From positions 1 to 64,000 of the forward strand of contig JAUICK010000008.1 of the NCBI GenBank assembly GCA_030427865.1: DNA of 64,000 bases, in the 5' to 3' direction. The notes below the pieces were generated by a model. It was not told the DNA's origin. It saw nothing but the letters and a program-made list of their open reading frames with translations, and made no database searches. Positions 18,042-25,073 of this stretch are shown one piece after another. The first letter of the stretch is position 1. Every line of letters begins with the position of its first letter. This DNA is from Bacteroidia bacterium. Lineage in GTDB: Bacteria; Bacteroidota; Bacteroidia; Flavobacteriales; Flavobacteriaceae. Both the position numbers and the translations under genes were made by a program.

Positions 18042-18650
18042 TCAATTTAGAAAAATATTTTTCTGAAAGGTTTTATTTTTTCTAATAAGATAAGCGTGGT
18101 ATGCACTCGGAATATCGTGTGTCCATTTAGGCAGAATTAAAACAATTAGAATTACATCAATATGTGAAATTAAACCTAAAATAATAGCCAAATAAAATGG
18201 CAAACCAGCATAATTAAATCCAATCAAAGATGTAAAAGCAATTAACAAGCTAAGGCCCCACATTTTTGATAAGAACGCGTGTGTACAAGTTTCTTTTTTA
18301 AATTTTAGAAAACTAATTACATAACAGGCTATTTCCATAATTAAAATAGACCAAATTGCAATTGAATTTTCTCTAATTAAATTGGGATATAAAATCCAAG
18401 TTGCAACACCAAGTGATAACCAAAATATCATATCTGTCTGACTATCTAAACGCCTGAGTTTTTCGGATGCTATTTTTTGCTTTCGGGCAATTATTCCGTC
18501 TAAAATGTCAGAAATTAATCCTAAATACATTAAAGTTAAAATAATTGGTTTTGATGTTTCTCCAACAAAATAAGCCAAAGCTAAAATTATTGGAGCTAAT
18601 AAAAAACGAAATAGAATTAGTTTTTGAGGTGTGTTTAACGTGAGTTTCAT
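18042..18650 (-). CDS. CDP-alcohol phosphatidyltransferase family protein
   Basis: A 202-residue integral membrane protein with about six helices. Near residues 45-70 is the family signature for CDP-binding and two-metal chemistry, DILDGIIARKQKIASEK, followed by the last two aspartates in RRLDSQTD. In the canonical pattern D-x2-DG-x2-AR-x8-G-x3-D-x3-D all acidic residues are present, but the Gly is replaced by Leu. Members transfer a phosphatidyl or related group from a CDP-lipid to an alcohol. The acceptor here (glycerol-phosphate, inositol-like or other) cannot be decided. It ends 11 nt from the convergent porin gene. Confidence 0.85.
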   Translation of the reverse strand: MKLTLNTPQKLILFRFLLAPIILALAYFVGETSKPIILTLMYLGLISDILDGIIARKQKIASEKLRRLDSQTDMIFWLSLGVATWILYPNLIRENSIAIWSILIMEIACYVISFLKFKKETCTHAFLSKMWGLSLLIAFTSLIGFNYAGLPFYLAIILGLISHIDVILIVLILPKWTHDIPSAYHAYLIRKNKTFQKNIFLN

Positions 18651-18686
18651 TTTTTTTAAGTTTAATTTTATAAATTAGTGATGTTT

Positions 18687-19388
18687 TTAAAATCGGTAAG
18701 ATATACCTGTATTTAAACTACTATTACCAAAATCTTTTTTTACATTTTTAAAGATTTGATATGGAGTAAAGTTATATTCAATAAATATGCCTATGGGTCT
18801 TTTTTTAAAAGCTACTTTTCTAAAGGCAAAACCAAAATTGAAGTTTATAGTTTCTACTGAATACCAATTATCATTTTCTTTTTTTGAATTTAATTTTTTC
18901 TTATCGGTTTGAATAAACCCAACTCCAATTCCAAAATATTTATTAAGAAGGTATTTTTTAGTAAGTTTATTTTCGTGGCTTACCCATACCCCTAAAGTAC
19001 CATTAATTGTGTTTTTTGATTTCACAAAAAAAGACTCCTCTTTATCAAAATATTCAAAGGGTTCGGAATTTAAAGGAACATTAATAGTTGAACCAAATTC
19101 AATTCTTAATTTTTTACTAATTGGTGTACTTATTTTAAAACTGATACTTGGGTTTGTTTTAAAGGTTTTTTTAAGATTTCCTATTGGTATCCAAGCTCCC
19201 ACTTGAATATTAAAGGTCATACCATAGTTCCAATAATCATACTCAGAAATTGTATCATGTTTAATAGTGTTATTTTCTCCATTAGTATTTAGAATTGAAA
19301 AATATAAACAAAATATAATCCCTATTTTTTTTAAGATGTTTTTATTGAAAATCAAATTCAAATAGTTAGTTAATTGTAGAGCTTTCAT
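18687..19388 (-). CDS. Hypothetical outer-membrane-like protein
   Basis: A 233-residue protein with a signal-like hydrophobic segment near residues 20-35 (KIGIIFCLYFSILNTNGE). The rest alternates short polar and aromatic strands (MTFNIQVGAWIPIGNL, RIEFGSTINVPLNSE, YFGIGVGFIQTDKKK, VETINFNFGFAFRKVAF, IGIFIEYNFTPYQIF, LNTGISYRF) and ends in Phe, as small beta-barrels do. No family recognised. It is preceded by an unusual set of GTCCAGAATT repeats (19438-19495), probably its control region. Confidence 0.6.
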   Translation of the reverse strand: MKALQLTNYLNLIFNKNILKKIGIIFCLYFSILNTNGENNTIKHDTISEYDYWNYGMTFNIQVGAWIPIGNLKKTFKTNPSISFKISTPISKKLRIEFGSTINVPLNSEPFEYFDKEESFFVKSKNTINGTLGVWVSHENKLTKKYLLNKYFGIGVGFIQTDKKKLNSKKENDNWYSVETINFNFGFAFRKVAFKKRPIGIFIEYNFTPYQIFKNVKKDFGNSSLNTGISYRF

Positions 19389-19437
19389 ATTAGGTTACTT
19401 TTCTTACAAGCAAAACTATCCTGTTTTCAAAAAATAG

Positions 19438-19495
19438 GAGTCCAGAATTTTCCAATTTTGAAGAATTCTGGACACATTTAAAGAATTCTGGACTC
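19438..19495 (-). promoter_or_regulatory. Three GTCCAGAATT boxes upstream of a hypothetical gene
   Basis: GAGTCCAGAATT (19438-19449) faces two direct copies of AAGAATTCTGGAC (19461-19473 and 19481-19493), spaced exactly 20 bp apart. The outermost pair make an inverted repeat (GAGTCCAGAATT / AATTCTGGACTC). Tandem boxes two helical turns apart are typical of dimeric regulators; LytTR-type factors bind that way. The factor is not identified. Confidence 0.5.
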
Positions 19496-19627
19496 ATTAA
19501 TAATACATGTTTTGCTTTTAATTGGGTAATTTTTTATGATATCAGCAAATAAATACCCATATTTTAAAAATATTGTAAAGAGGTTATAAAATCTTAAAAA
19601 AGAAGAATCTATAAGACTTTTTCTACA

Positions 19628-19635
19628 TATATTTG
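19628..19635 (+). promoter_or_regulatory. Probable -7 box of the gat/aspS leader transcript
   Basis: TATATTTG, a perfect TAnnTTTG element, 37 nt before the Asn-rich leader frame. No TTG lies at the right distance upstream, so the promoter may be weak or activator-dependent. Confidence 0.45.
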
Positions 19636-19672
19636 CTTGCAAATAATAGATACTGAAATAAATTCAGCATAA

Positions 19673-19720
19673 ATGACAAACAATAATAACAATCGTAATT
19701 TCAATAATCCTAATTTTTAG
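19673..19720 (+). CDS. Asn-rich leader peptide of the gat/aspS operon
   Basis: A 15-codon frame, MTNNNNNRNFNNPNF, with nine Asn codons (AAC/AAT), five of them consecutive. It ends at TAG 19718-19720, just before a GGAAGG strand (19725-19730) and an intrinsic terminator (19755-19780). By analogy with trp and his leaders it would let the ribosome measure the supply of Asn-tRNA(Asn): pausing at Asn codons frees GGAAGG to pair with CCTTCC (19758-19763) and block the terminator. The downstream enzymes make Asn-tRNA(Asn), so the logic is self-consistent. There is no experimental support, and AT-rich DNA makes Asn codons common, so conservation must be tested. Confidence 0.72.
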   Translation: MTNNNNNRNFNNPNF

Positions 19721-19722
19721 GA

Positions 19723-19780
19723 TAGGAAGGTTGTTGTTTAAAAATATATAAATAAAGCCTTCCAATTTGGAAGGCTTTTT
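19723..19780 (+). terminator. Attenuator: antiterminator strand and terminator hairpin
   Basis: Terminator stem AAGCCTTCC (19755-19763) / GGAAGGCTT (19769-19777), loop AATTT, T-tail to 19780. The upstream strand GGAAGG (19725-19730) is complementary to CCTTCC (19758-19763) and gives the competing antiterminator. A protector pairing is possible between TCCTA in the leader frame (19708-19712) and TAGGA (19723-19727). A ribosome at the leader stop codon would cover GGAAGG and favour termination. Confidence 0.78.
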
Positions 19781-19845
19781 CATATTCTGAAGTTTTATGC
19801 TGAATTTATTTCAGTATGTTTCAGGATCTTTTAAAAAAAGATAAT

Positions 19846-20115
19846 ATGAGTAAAATAATGACAGTCGACGTTTTGTCGAGTATTAAAGGAGCACAGGAAT
19901 CCGAAACTGTGAACAAATTATTTGAGGTAATTAAAAAAGCCAACACAACAAATAACAATTCTTTTAATAGTAATCAGAATAATGCTGTGTCTTTAGATGA
20001 TTTAAGAGAAGATATTGTTATTGATAGTTCATCTGTAGAAAAAGAAATCATTATTGAAAATTTCCCAAAGGAAAAGAACGGTTTTTTAGTAGTTTCTAAA
20101 GTGATAGAAGAATAA
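19846..20115 (+). CDS. gatC: Divergent GatC-like amidotransferase subunit
   Basis: An 89-residue protein. The second half, LREDIVID then FPKEKNGFLVVSKVIEE, fits the GatC C-terminal signature (LREDxV, then a segment ending in FxVPKVIE) that wraps GatA and GatB. The N-terminal half (MSKIMTVDVLSSIKGAQESE, then a helix) does not match the usual GatC helices well, and the linker is Asn-rich (ANTTNNNSFNSNQNN). GatC stabilises the GatA-GatB complex. Its position before gatA and gatB supports the call. An in-frame ATG at 19816 would add ten residues but lies inside the inverted repeat, so 19846 is preferred. An unrelated small protein remains possible. Confidence 0.65.
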   Translation: MSKIMTVDVLSSIKGAQESETVNKLFEVIKKANTTNNNSFNSNQNNAVSLDDLREDIVIDSSSVEKEIIIENFPKEKNGFLVVSKVIEE

Positions 20116-20126
20116 AAAATAATTTT

Positions 20127-20168
20127 TAGTTATTAGTTTTTAGTTATTAGTTTTTGGTTGTTAGTAGA
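20127..20168. repeat. Simple repeat TTAGTTATTAGTTTTT
   Basis: Repeated TTAGTTATTAGTTTTT units, ending TTTTTGGTTGTTAGTAG, between gatC-like and gatA. The reverse complement of a related sequence encodes the linker of the GatB-AspRS fusion (23074-23114). Confidence 0.7.
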
Positions 20169-20195
20169 TAACAACAAGGCTAAAAAATAAAATAT

Positions 20196-21593
20196 ATGAG
20201 TCAGATTAAAAAAATACATACTCAATTAATAAATAAAGAGATTTCTTGTACAGATTTGGTGCAAGAAAAATTAAATTTATTAAAAGAAAATACACACAAT
20301 ACTGTCAATTTACTTTTAGAAACGTTAGCTTTAGAATTAGCTGCAAAAGTAGATGCTAAAATTGCAAATGGAGAACAAATAGGTTTGTTAGAAGGAATTC
20401 CTTTCGGAATTAAAGATGTGTATATGGTGCAAGGAACGTACACAACAGCGAGTTCAGAATTGCTAAAAAACTACAAATCTTCTTACACAGCAACAGCAAT
20501 TCAAAAATTGTTAGATGCAGGTGCAATTCCTTTGGTAAAAGAAAATTGCGATAGTTTTGGGCATGGTTCATCATCAGAAAACACCATTTTTGGAGCGGTT
20601 AAAAATGCCATTAATCCAGAATTGGTTGGTGGTGGTTCAAGTGGAGGTTCTGCTGTAAATGTGGCAAAAGACTACACCGTTTTTTCTATTGGTGGAGATA
20701 CAGGAGGCTCCATCAGACAACCTGCAGGCTACAATAATGTCTATGGATTAAAACCTACTTATGGTAGAATTTCACGTTTTGGATTAATGGCGTATGCATC
20801 ATCTACAGATTGTGTTGGGCCAATTGCAAAATCAATCGAAGACATCAGAATTGTTTTAAATGTGATGAGTGGCAAAGACGTAAAAGACCAAACTACTTAT
20901 CCATCTGAAACAATTTCTTCAGAAGTAATTTTAAATACTGATGACATAAAAACGGTTGGTTATTTTAAAAACTTTATAGAAAACGATGCGATTGATGCGC
21001 AAGTAAAATCAGATTTTTTAGCATCCTTAGAAAAAATCAAAGCGAAAGGAATTCAAGTAACAGCATTAGATTTTTTTGAATCGGATACCTTAGTTTCTAC
21101 CTATTACACTTTAGCCATGGCAGAAACTGCTTCTAATTTATCACGATTAGATGGTACAAATTATGGTAATAGAATTGAGGGCGATAATCTAAAAGATACC
21201 TATTCTATTACACGTTCCCAAAATTTTTCTGAAGAGACAAAACGTAGAATTGTAGGTGGTAATCAAGTGTTATCTCAAGGTTTTTCTGATGAAATTTATT
21301 TAAAGGGATTAAACTTAAGAGACCAAATTGCTGCTAATTTTGAAAAAGATTTTAATGAGGTTGATATTATTTTATCGCCAGTAACACCAAATACACCACC
21401 AAAAATTGGCGATAGTTTAAAAGATCCTTTAGCAATGTATTTGTCAGATGCTTATACAGTTGGTTTTAGTTTAGGGCAATTACCAACGTTAACAATACCT
21501 AAAGGAACAACTACAGGTTTGCAAATTACGGCTGCAAAAACTCATGACGAACTTGTTTTGAAGTTTGCTAACTTCTTAAAAGATATGATATAA
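20196..21593 (+). CDS. gatA: Asp/Glu-tRNA amidotransferase subunit A
   Basis: A 465-residue amidase-signature enzyme that hydrolyses glutamine and channels ammonia to GatB. The Ser-cisSer-Lys triad is visible: Lys in GIPFGIKDVY (about residue 73), the glycine/serine-rich VGGGSSGGSAVNVA (about 147-160), and nucleophile Ser in GGDTGGSIRQPAGYNNVYGLKPTYGR (about 172). The C-terminus has FNEVDIILSPVTPNTPPKIG. The length is slightly short but complete for GatA. Its stop codon overlaps the next start (TAATG), so it is translationally coupled to the GatB-AspRS fusion, which supports a single stoichiometric complex. Confidence 0.95.
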   Translation: MSQIKKIHTQLINKEISCTDLVQEKLNLLKENTHNTVNLLLETLALELAAKVDAKIANGEQIGLLEGIPFGIKDVYMVQGTYTTASSELLKNYKSSYTATAIQKLLDAGAIPLVKENCDSFGHGSSSENTIFGAVKNAINPELVGGGSSGGSAVNVAKDYTVFSIGGDTGGSIRQPAGYNNVYGLKPTYGRISRFGLMAYASSTDCVGPIAKSIEDIRIVLNVMSGKDVKDQTTYPSETISSEVILNTDDIKTVGYFKNFIENDAIDAQVKSDFLASLEKIKAKGIQVTALDFFESDTLVSTYYTLAMAETASNLSRLDGTNYGNRIEGDNLKDTYSITRSQNFSEETKRRIVGGNQVLSQGFSDEIYLKGLNLRDQIAANFEKDFNEVDIILSPVTPNTPPKIGDSLKDPLAMYLSDAYTVGFSLGQLPTLTIPKGTTTGLQITAAKTHDELVLKFANFLKDMI

Positions 21594-24500
21594 TGGAACT
21601 GGAACAATTAAACGAACAGCTTAAAAAGTACGATTTAGAGTTAGTTATTGGATTAGAAACTCATGTCAGACTAAATACAAAAACAAAATTATTTTGTTCT
21701 TGTGCCAATCAAGAAATAGAGCAGCCAAACCAAAATATATGTTCAGTTTGTACAGGACAAATGGGCGTTTTACCTTCTATAAATAAAGAAGCTATTAAAA
21801 AAGCCATTTATTTTGGGAAAGCAGTAAAATCTACTTTTGAAAACGAGGTGATTTCTTGGGACAGAAAACATTATGAATATCCTGATAATCCAAAAAACAT
21901 TCAAATTACACAGTTTCACAATCCTGTAATTCCTGATGGACAAGTTTCTTGTTTTAGAAATGATGGCTCTCAATTTACAGTGAATTTAACACAAGTTCAC
22001 ATAGAAGAAGATGCTGCTAAATTGATGCATGAAAAAAAAGTTTCTTTGGTCGATTTTAACAAAGCTGGAGTTCCGTTGATAGAAATTGTAACAGAACCTT
22101 GTATCAGACATATAGAAGATGCATCAACGTATGCACAATACATTCAGAGAATTGTTCAGAATTTAAAAATATCGGAAGCAAACCTTGAAAAAGGAGAGTT
22201 TAAAAGTGATGTTTCTGTATCACTTCGAAAAAAACATACATATAATTTAAATCCAAGAACTGAAATCAAAAACTTAAACTCATTTAAGTTTATGGTGGAA
22301 GCTTTAAAGGAAGAAATCGAAAAACAACTTAATTATTACATAGAAAATAAAGAGTTTAGACCAGACCAAACTACGGTTTTATGGGATGCAGATTTAAAGC
22401 AAACCAAAACAATGCGTAAAAAGGAATTTGAAGCGGATTACAGATTTATTTCTGAACCAGATTTACCTTTTGTAAATATTAAAAACGTTGTAGAGTCGAT
22501 TGATGTAGATATCAGTTCTTTACCTTTTGCTGTAGAATCTATTTTGATAAAAGGAGGAGTTTTACCCCAAGATGCAAAGTTTTTTACAGCAGATGCTGTG
22601 CGTTCTAAAACGTTTGTCGAAATTAATAACGTTATAAAAGACCCTTCTTTTGTTGCAAAAACATTGGTGAATAATATTGGTGCAGATGAATATGCTAACA
22701 TTCATAACGTCTCACAATTAACGGAGATTTTTCAACTTTTTAAAGATGATAAAATTACGTCAGTTTTAGTTCAAAATGGAATTACAAGATATTTAAAAGA
22801 CAGAACTTTCGATTACAAAAAGTATTTTGATGAAAATACGATTTCTGAAAATCAAATTAAAGAAGCTGTAGTTAAGGTGATTTCTGAAAACGAAGCCATT
22901 GCAAATGATATCAAATCAGGAAACCAAGGTAAAGCAGGAATCTTAGTTGGTAAAGTTATTGCCATTATTGGAAAAGGAGCCTCAGGAAAAGTAATTCGCG
23001 AGGAAATTTTAGGTCAAGTTTCTAAAGTTGATGGTTTAAAAGTTTCTAAAGTTGATGAAAATAATAATTTAAAATCAACAACCAAGAACCAAAAACTATC
23101 AACCAAAAACCAACAGGAAGAATTACCAGAAATTCCAATCATCATAAAAGAAGAATACAGAACACATAAAATTTCTCAATTATCAGAAAGTTCTATTAAT
23201 AATGGAGTAACATTATCAGGTTGGGTTGCAAGTGTAAGAGATCATGGAGAGTTGATTTTTATCGATTTAAGAGGTTCTAATAATGAGGTTTTTCAAGTGC
23301 GTTTAAGTAGAGAAACATTCCCGAATTTAGATGAATTGGTAAAATTAAAACCAGAAACCGTAATTACTGTAAAAGGTATTGTAGTACAGCGTAAAGAAGA
23401 CGATTACAATGCAGGTTTAAGAACTGGTAAAATAGAGTTAGAAACTTCTACTTTAGAAATTTTGAATCTTTCTAAAACATTGCCTTTTGAGATAAAAAGA
23501 GCAATGAAAACAAACGAAACTACACGTTTTCAATACAAGTTTTTAGACCACAGAAACGATGAAGTTCGTAAGGCAATTGTAAACAGACACAAAGTCATTA
23601 AATTACTACGTGATATTTTAGACGAAGAAGAATTCTTAGAAATCGAAACCCCAATTTTAACTGCAGGTACAGATGAAGGCGCAAGAGAATTTATTGTTCC
23701 AACAAGAAAACAAGCAGGTTCTTTTTATACCTTACCACAAGCACCTCAACAATTTAAGCAAATGTTAATGGTTGGTGGATTTGAGAAGTATTTCCAAATT
23801 GCACGTTGTTTTAGAGATGAAGATTCCAGAGGAGATCGTCAACCAGAATTTACCCAATTAGATATAGAAATGGCTTATGCAAGTATGCAACAGATTATAG
23901 ATTTAAACACCAAAATGTTTAATGAAGTTGTGCGTAAAATTTATGGTAAAAAATGGATTTTACATCCTTTTGAAGTCATAACTTATAAAGAAGCCATGGA
24001 TAAATATGGTTGTGATAGGCCAGATTTACGTTACGGATTGCAAATGCAAGATATTACTGATATTGTTAAAGAAACTACTTTTCAAGTTTTTAGCAAGCCT
24101 ATTGAAGAAGGTGGAATTGTAAAGTGTATCAAGGTTTCAGCAAAAGAGCAAGGAAACAAGCGTATGTCTAAAGGTCAGATAGAAAATTTGACAGCCATTG
24201 CACAACAAAATGGTTTAGGAGGTTTGGCGTATATCATTGTAAATGAAAACGATTTACAATCGCCAATAATTAAGTTTTTAGGTGAAGAAATTGCTGCTAA
24301 CATCATCAAAGCAACTAATGCTCAAGTTGGAGATATTGTATTTTTCTCAGCATCAGATTATGCTACTGCTAATAAGGCTTTAGATGCTGTTCGTCAAGAA
24401 ATGGGACGCATTTTAAAGTTGATAAATCCAAAAGAGTTAAGACCAGCTTGGGTAGTAGATTTCCCAATGTTCGAAAAAACAGAGGAAGGAAGATGGACAT

Positions 24501-24934
24501 TTACGCACAATCCGTTTTCTATGCCAGCCATCTATGATTTAGAAAAACACATGACAGGAAATGATGATGAAATAGGAAATATAATTGCTCAACAATACGA
24601 TTTAATCTTAAATGGTTATGAAATTGGTGGAGGTTCTGTTCGTGCACACAAAGCAGAAATTTTAGAAGCAACCTATAAAAATATGGGTTACAATAAAGAA
24701 GAGATGATGAAAAGTGTGGGAACAATGTACAAAGCGTTTCAATATGGTGCACCACCACATGGAGGAATTGCTTGGGGTTTAGACAGGTTAATGATGATTT
24801 TAGAAAAGAAGGCATCTATTAGGGAAGTAATGGCTTTTCCAAAAACTGGAACATCAGAAGATTTATTATTCAATGCTCCATCTATTTTGTCAGATAAAAA
24901 AGTAGAAGAAATGAATGTGAAAATTATGAGGTAA
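21593..24934 (+). CDS. Fused GatB amidotransferase subunit-aspartyl-tRNA synthetase
   Basis: One uninterrupted 1113-residue frame carrying two enzymes. Residues 1-490 are GatB: LVIGLETHVRLNTKTKLFCSC, the zinc ligands CSC and CSVC, NKAGVPLIEIVTEP and EIKNLNSFKFM, and the YqeY-like tail ending GKVIREEILGQV. Residues 520-1113 are bacterial-type AspRS: OB fold (LSGWVASVRDHGELIFIDLR), motif 1 FLEIETPIL, FRDEDSRGDRQPEFTQLDIE as motif 2, GAD domain, and motif 3 GIAWGLDRLMMIL. The two would charge tRNA(Asn) with Asp and amidate it to Asn. His in RDHGELIF replaces the Leu of the discriminating E. coli enzyme (RDLGSLIF), as in non-discriminating AspRS. The linker near residues 494-507 derives from a repeat. 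Whether a separate aspS or asnS exists elsewhere is not visible. Confidence 0.95.
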   Translation: MELEQLNEQLKKYDLELVIGLETHVRLNTKTKLFCSCANQEIEQPNQNICSVCTGQMGVLPSINKEAIKKAIYFGKAVKSTFENEVISWDRKHYEYPDNPKNIQITQFHNPVIPDGQVSCFRNDGSQFTVNLTQVHIEEDAAKLMHEKKVSLVDFNKAGVPLIEIVTEPCIRHIEDASTYAQYIQRIVQNLKISEANLEKGEFKSDVSVSLRKKHTYNLNPRTEIKNLNSFKFMVEALKEEIEKQLNYYIENKEFRPDQTTVLWDADLKQTKTMRKKEFEADYRFISEPDLPFVNIKNVVESIDVDISSLPFAVESILIKGGVLPQDAKFFTADAVRSKTFVEINNVIKDPSFVAKTLVNNIGADEYANIHNVSQLTEIFQLFKDDKITSVLVQNGITRYLKDRTFDYKKYFDENTISENQIKEAVVKVISENEAIANDIKSGNQGKAGILVGKVIAIIGKGASGKVIREEILGQVSKVDGLKVSKVDENNNLKSTTKNQKLSTKNQQEELPEIPIIIKEEYRTHKISQLSESSINNGVTLSGWVASVRDHGELIFIDLRGSNNEVFQVRLSRETFPNLDELVKLKPETVITVKGIVVQRKEDDYNAGLRTGKIELETSTLEILNLSKTLPFEIKRAMKTNETTRFQYKFLDHRNDEVRKAIVNRHKVIKLLRDILDEEEFLEIETPILTAGTDEGAREFIVPTRKQAGSFYTLPQAPQQFKQMLMVGGFEKYFQIARCFRDEDSRGDRQPEFTQLDIEMAYASMQQIIDLNTKMFNEVVRKIYGKKWILHPFEVITYKEAMDKYGCDRPDLRYGLQMQDITDIVKETTFQVFSKPIEEGGIVKCIKVSAKEQGNKRMSKGQIENLTAIAQQNGLGGLAYIIVNENDLQSPIIKFLGEEIAANIIKATNAQVGDIVFFSASDYATANKALDAVRQEMGRILKLINPKELRPAWVVDFPMFEKTEEGRWTFTHNPFSMPAIYDLEKHMTGNDDEIGNIIAQQYDLILNGYEIGGGSVRAHKAEILEATYKNMGYNKEEMMKSVGTMYKAFQYGAPPHGGIAWGLDRLMMILEKKASIREVMAFPKTGTSEDLLFNAPSILSDKKVEEMNVKIMR
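23074..23114. repeat. Repeat-derived linker inside gatB::aspS
   Basis: AACCAAGAACCAAAAACTAT followed by CAACCAAAAACCAAC is, in reverse complement, a GGTTTTTGGTTGATAG-type repeat like the one between gatC and gatA. It is read in frame as TTKNQKLSTKNQQEE, a low-complexity hydrophilic linker between GatB and AspRS. Confidence 0.65.
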
Positions 24935-24951
24935 ATTATATTAGATAAAAT

Positions 24952-24981
24952 TTGTCTAATCAAAAATCTATCTTATTTTTG
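24952..24981 (+). promoter_or_regulatory. trp operon promoter
   Basis: TTG (24952-24954), a 19-nt spacer, then TATTTTTG (24974-24981): a full consensus match. The start site expected 5-7 nt later falls at about 24987, only two or three bases before the trpL ATG. Confidence 0.85.
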
Positions 24982-24989
24982 TTGCATCA

Positions 24990-25040
24990 ATGAAGAATAT
25001 TTTAAACAATACATGGTGGTGGAACTCTCTTAAACAATAA
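24990..25040 (+). CDS. trpL: trp operon leader peptide
   Basis: A 16-residue peptide MKNILNNTWWWNSLKQ with three consecutive Trp codons (25014-25022), stop TAA 25038-25040. It is followed by GTGAGA (25041-25046), which can pair with TCTCAC (25084-25089) inside the terminator hairpin, and then by the terminator itself. This is the classical trp attenuation layout: when charged tRNA(Trp) is short the ribosome stalls at WWW, GTGAGA is free and the operon is read. The promoter position implies that trpL is translated from an almost leaderless mRNA. Confidence 0.92.
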   Translation: MKNILNNTWWWNSLKQ

Positions 25041-25073
25041 GTGAGAAGGAAACCTATATGTAAACAATATAAA

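Larger units (their letters stand above)
19650..19817. repeat. 24-bp inverted repeats enclosing the Asn attenuator
   Basis: The 24 bases at 19650-19673 (starting ATACTGAAATAAATTC) are the exact reverse complement of 19794-19817. Between them lie the leader peptide, antiterminator strand and terminator. The sequence belongs to the TACTGAAATnAATTCAG palindrome family also seen in the secDF terminator (6543-6563). The arms could pair in read-through mRNA, or could be the ends of a small mobile unit. Confidence 0.8.

Noticed and set aside
19620..19845. T-box riboswitch in front of the gat/aspS operon
   Set aside because: No T-box sequence (TGGNACC-like) or specifier-loop structure is visible; the Asn-rich leader frame is a simpler fit.
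23040..23160. A missed stop/frameshift making gatB and aspS look fused
   Set aside because: The frame is open throughout, both halves are complete, and the linker reads as a plausible hydrophilic segment. Sequencing error cannot be excluded without reads, but nothing in the sequence suggests it.
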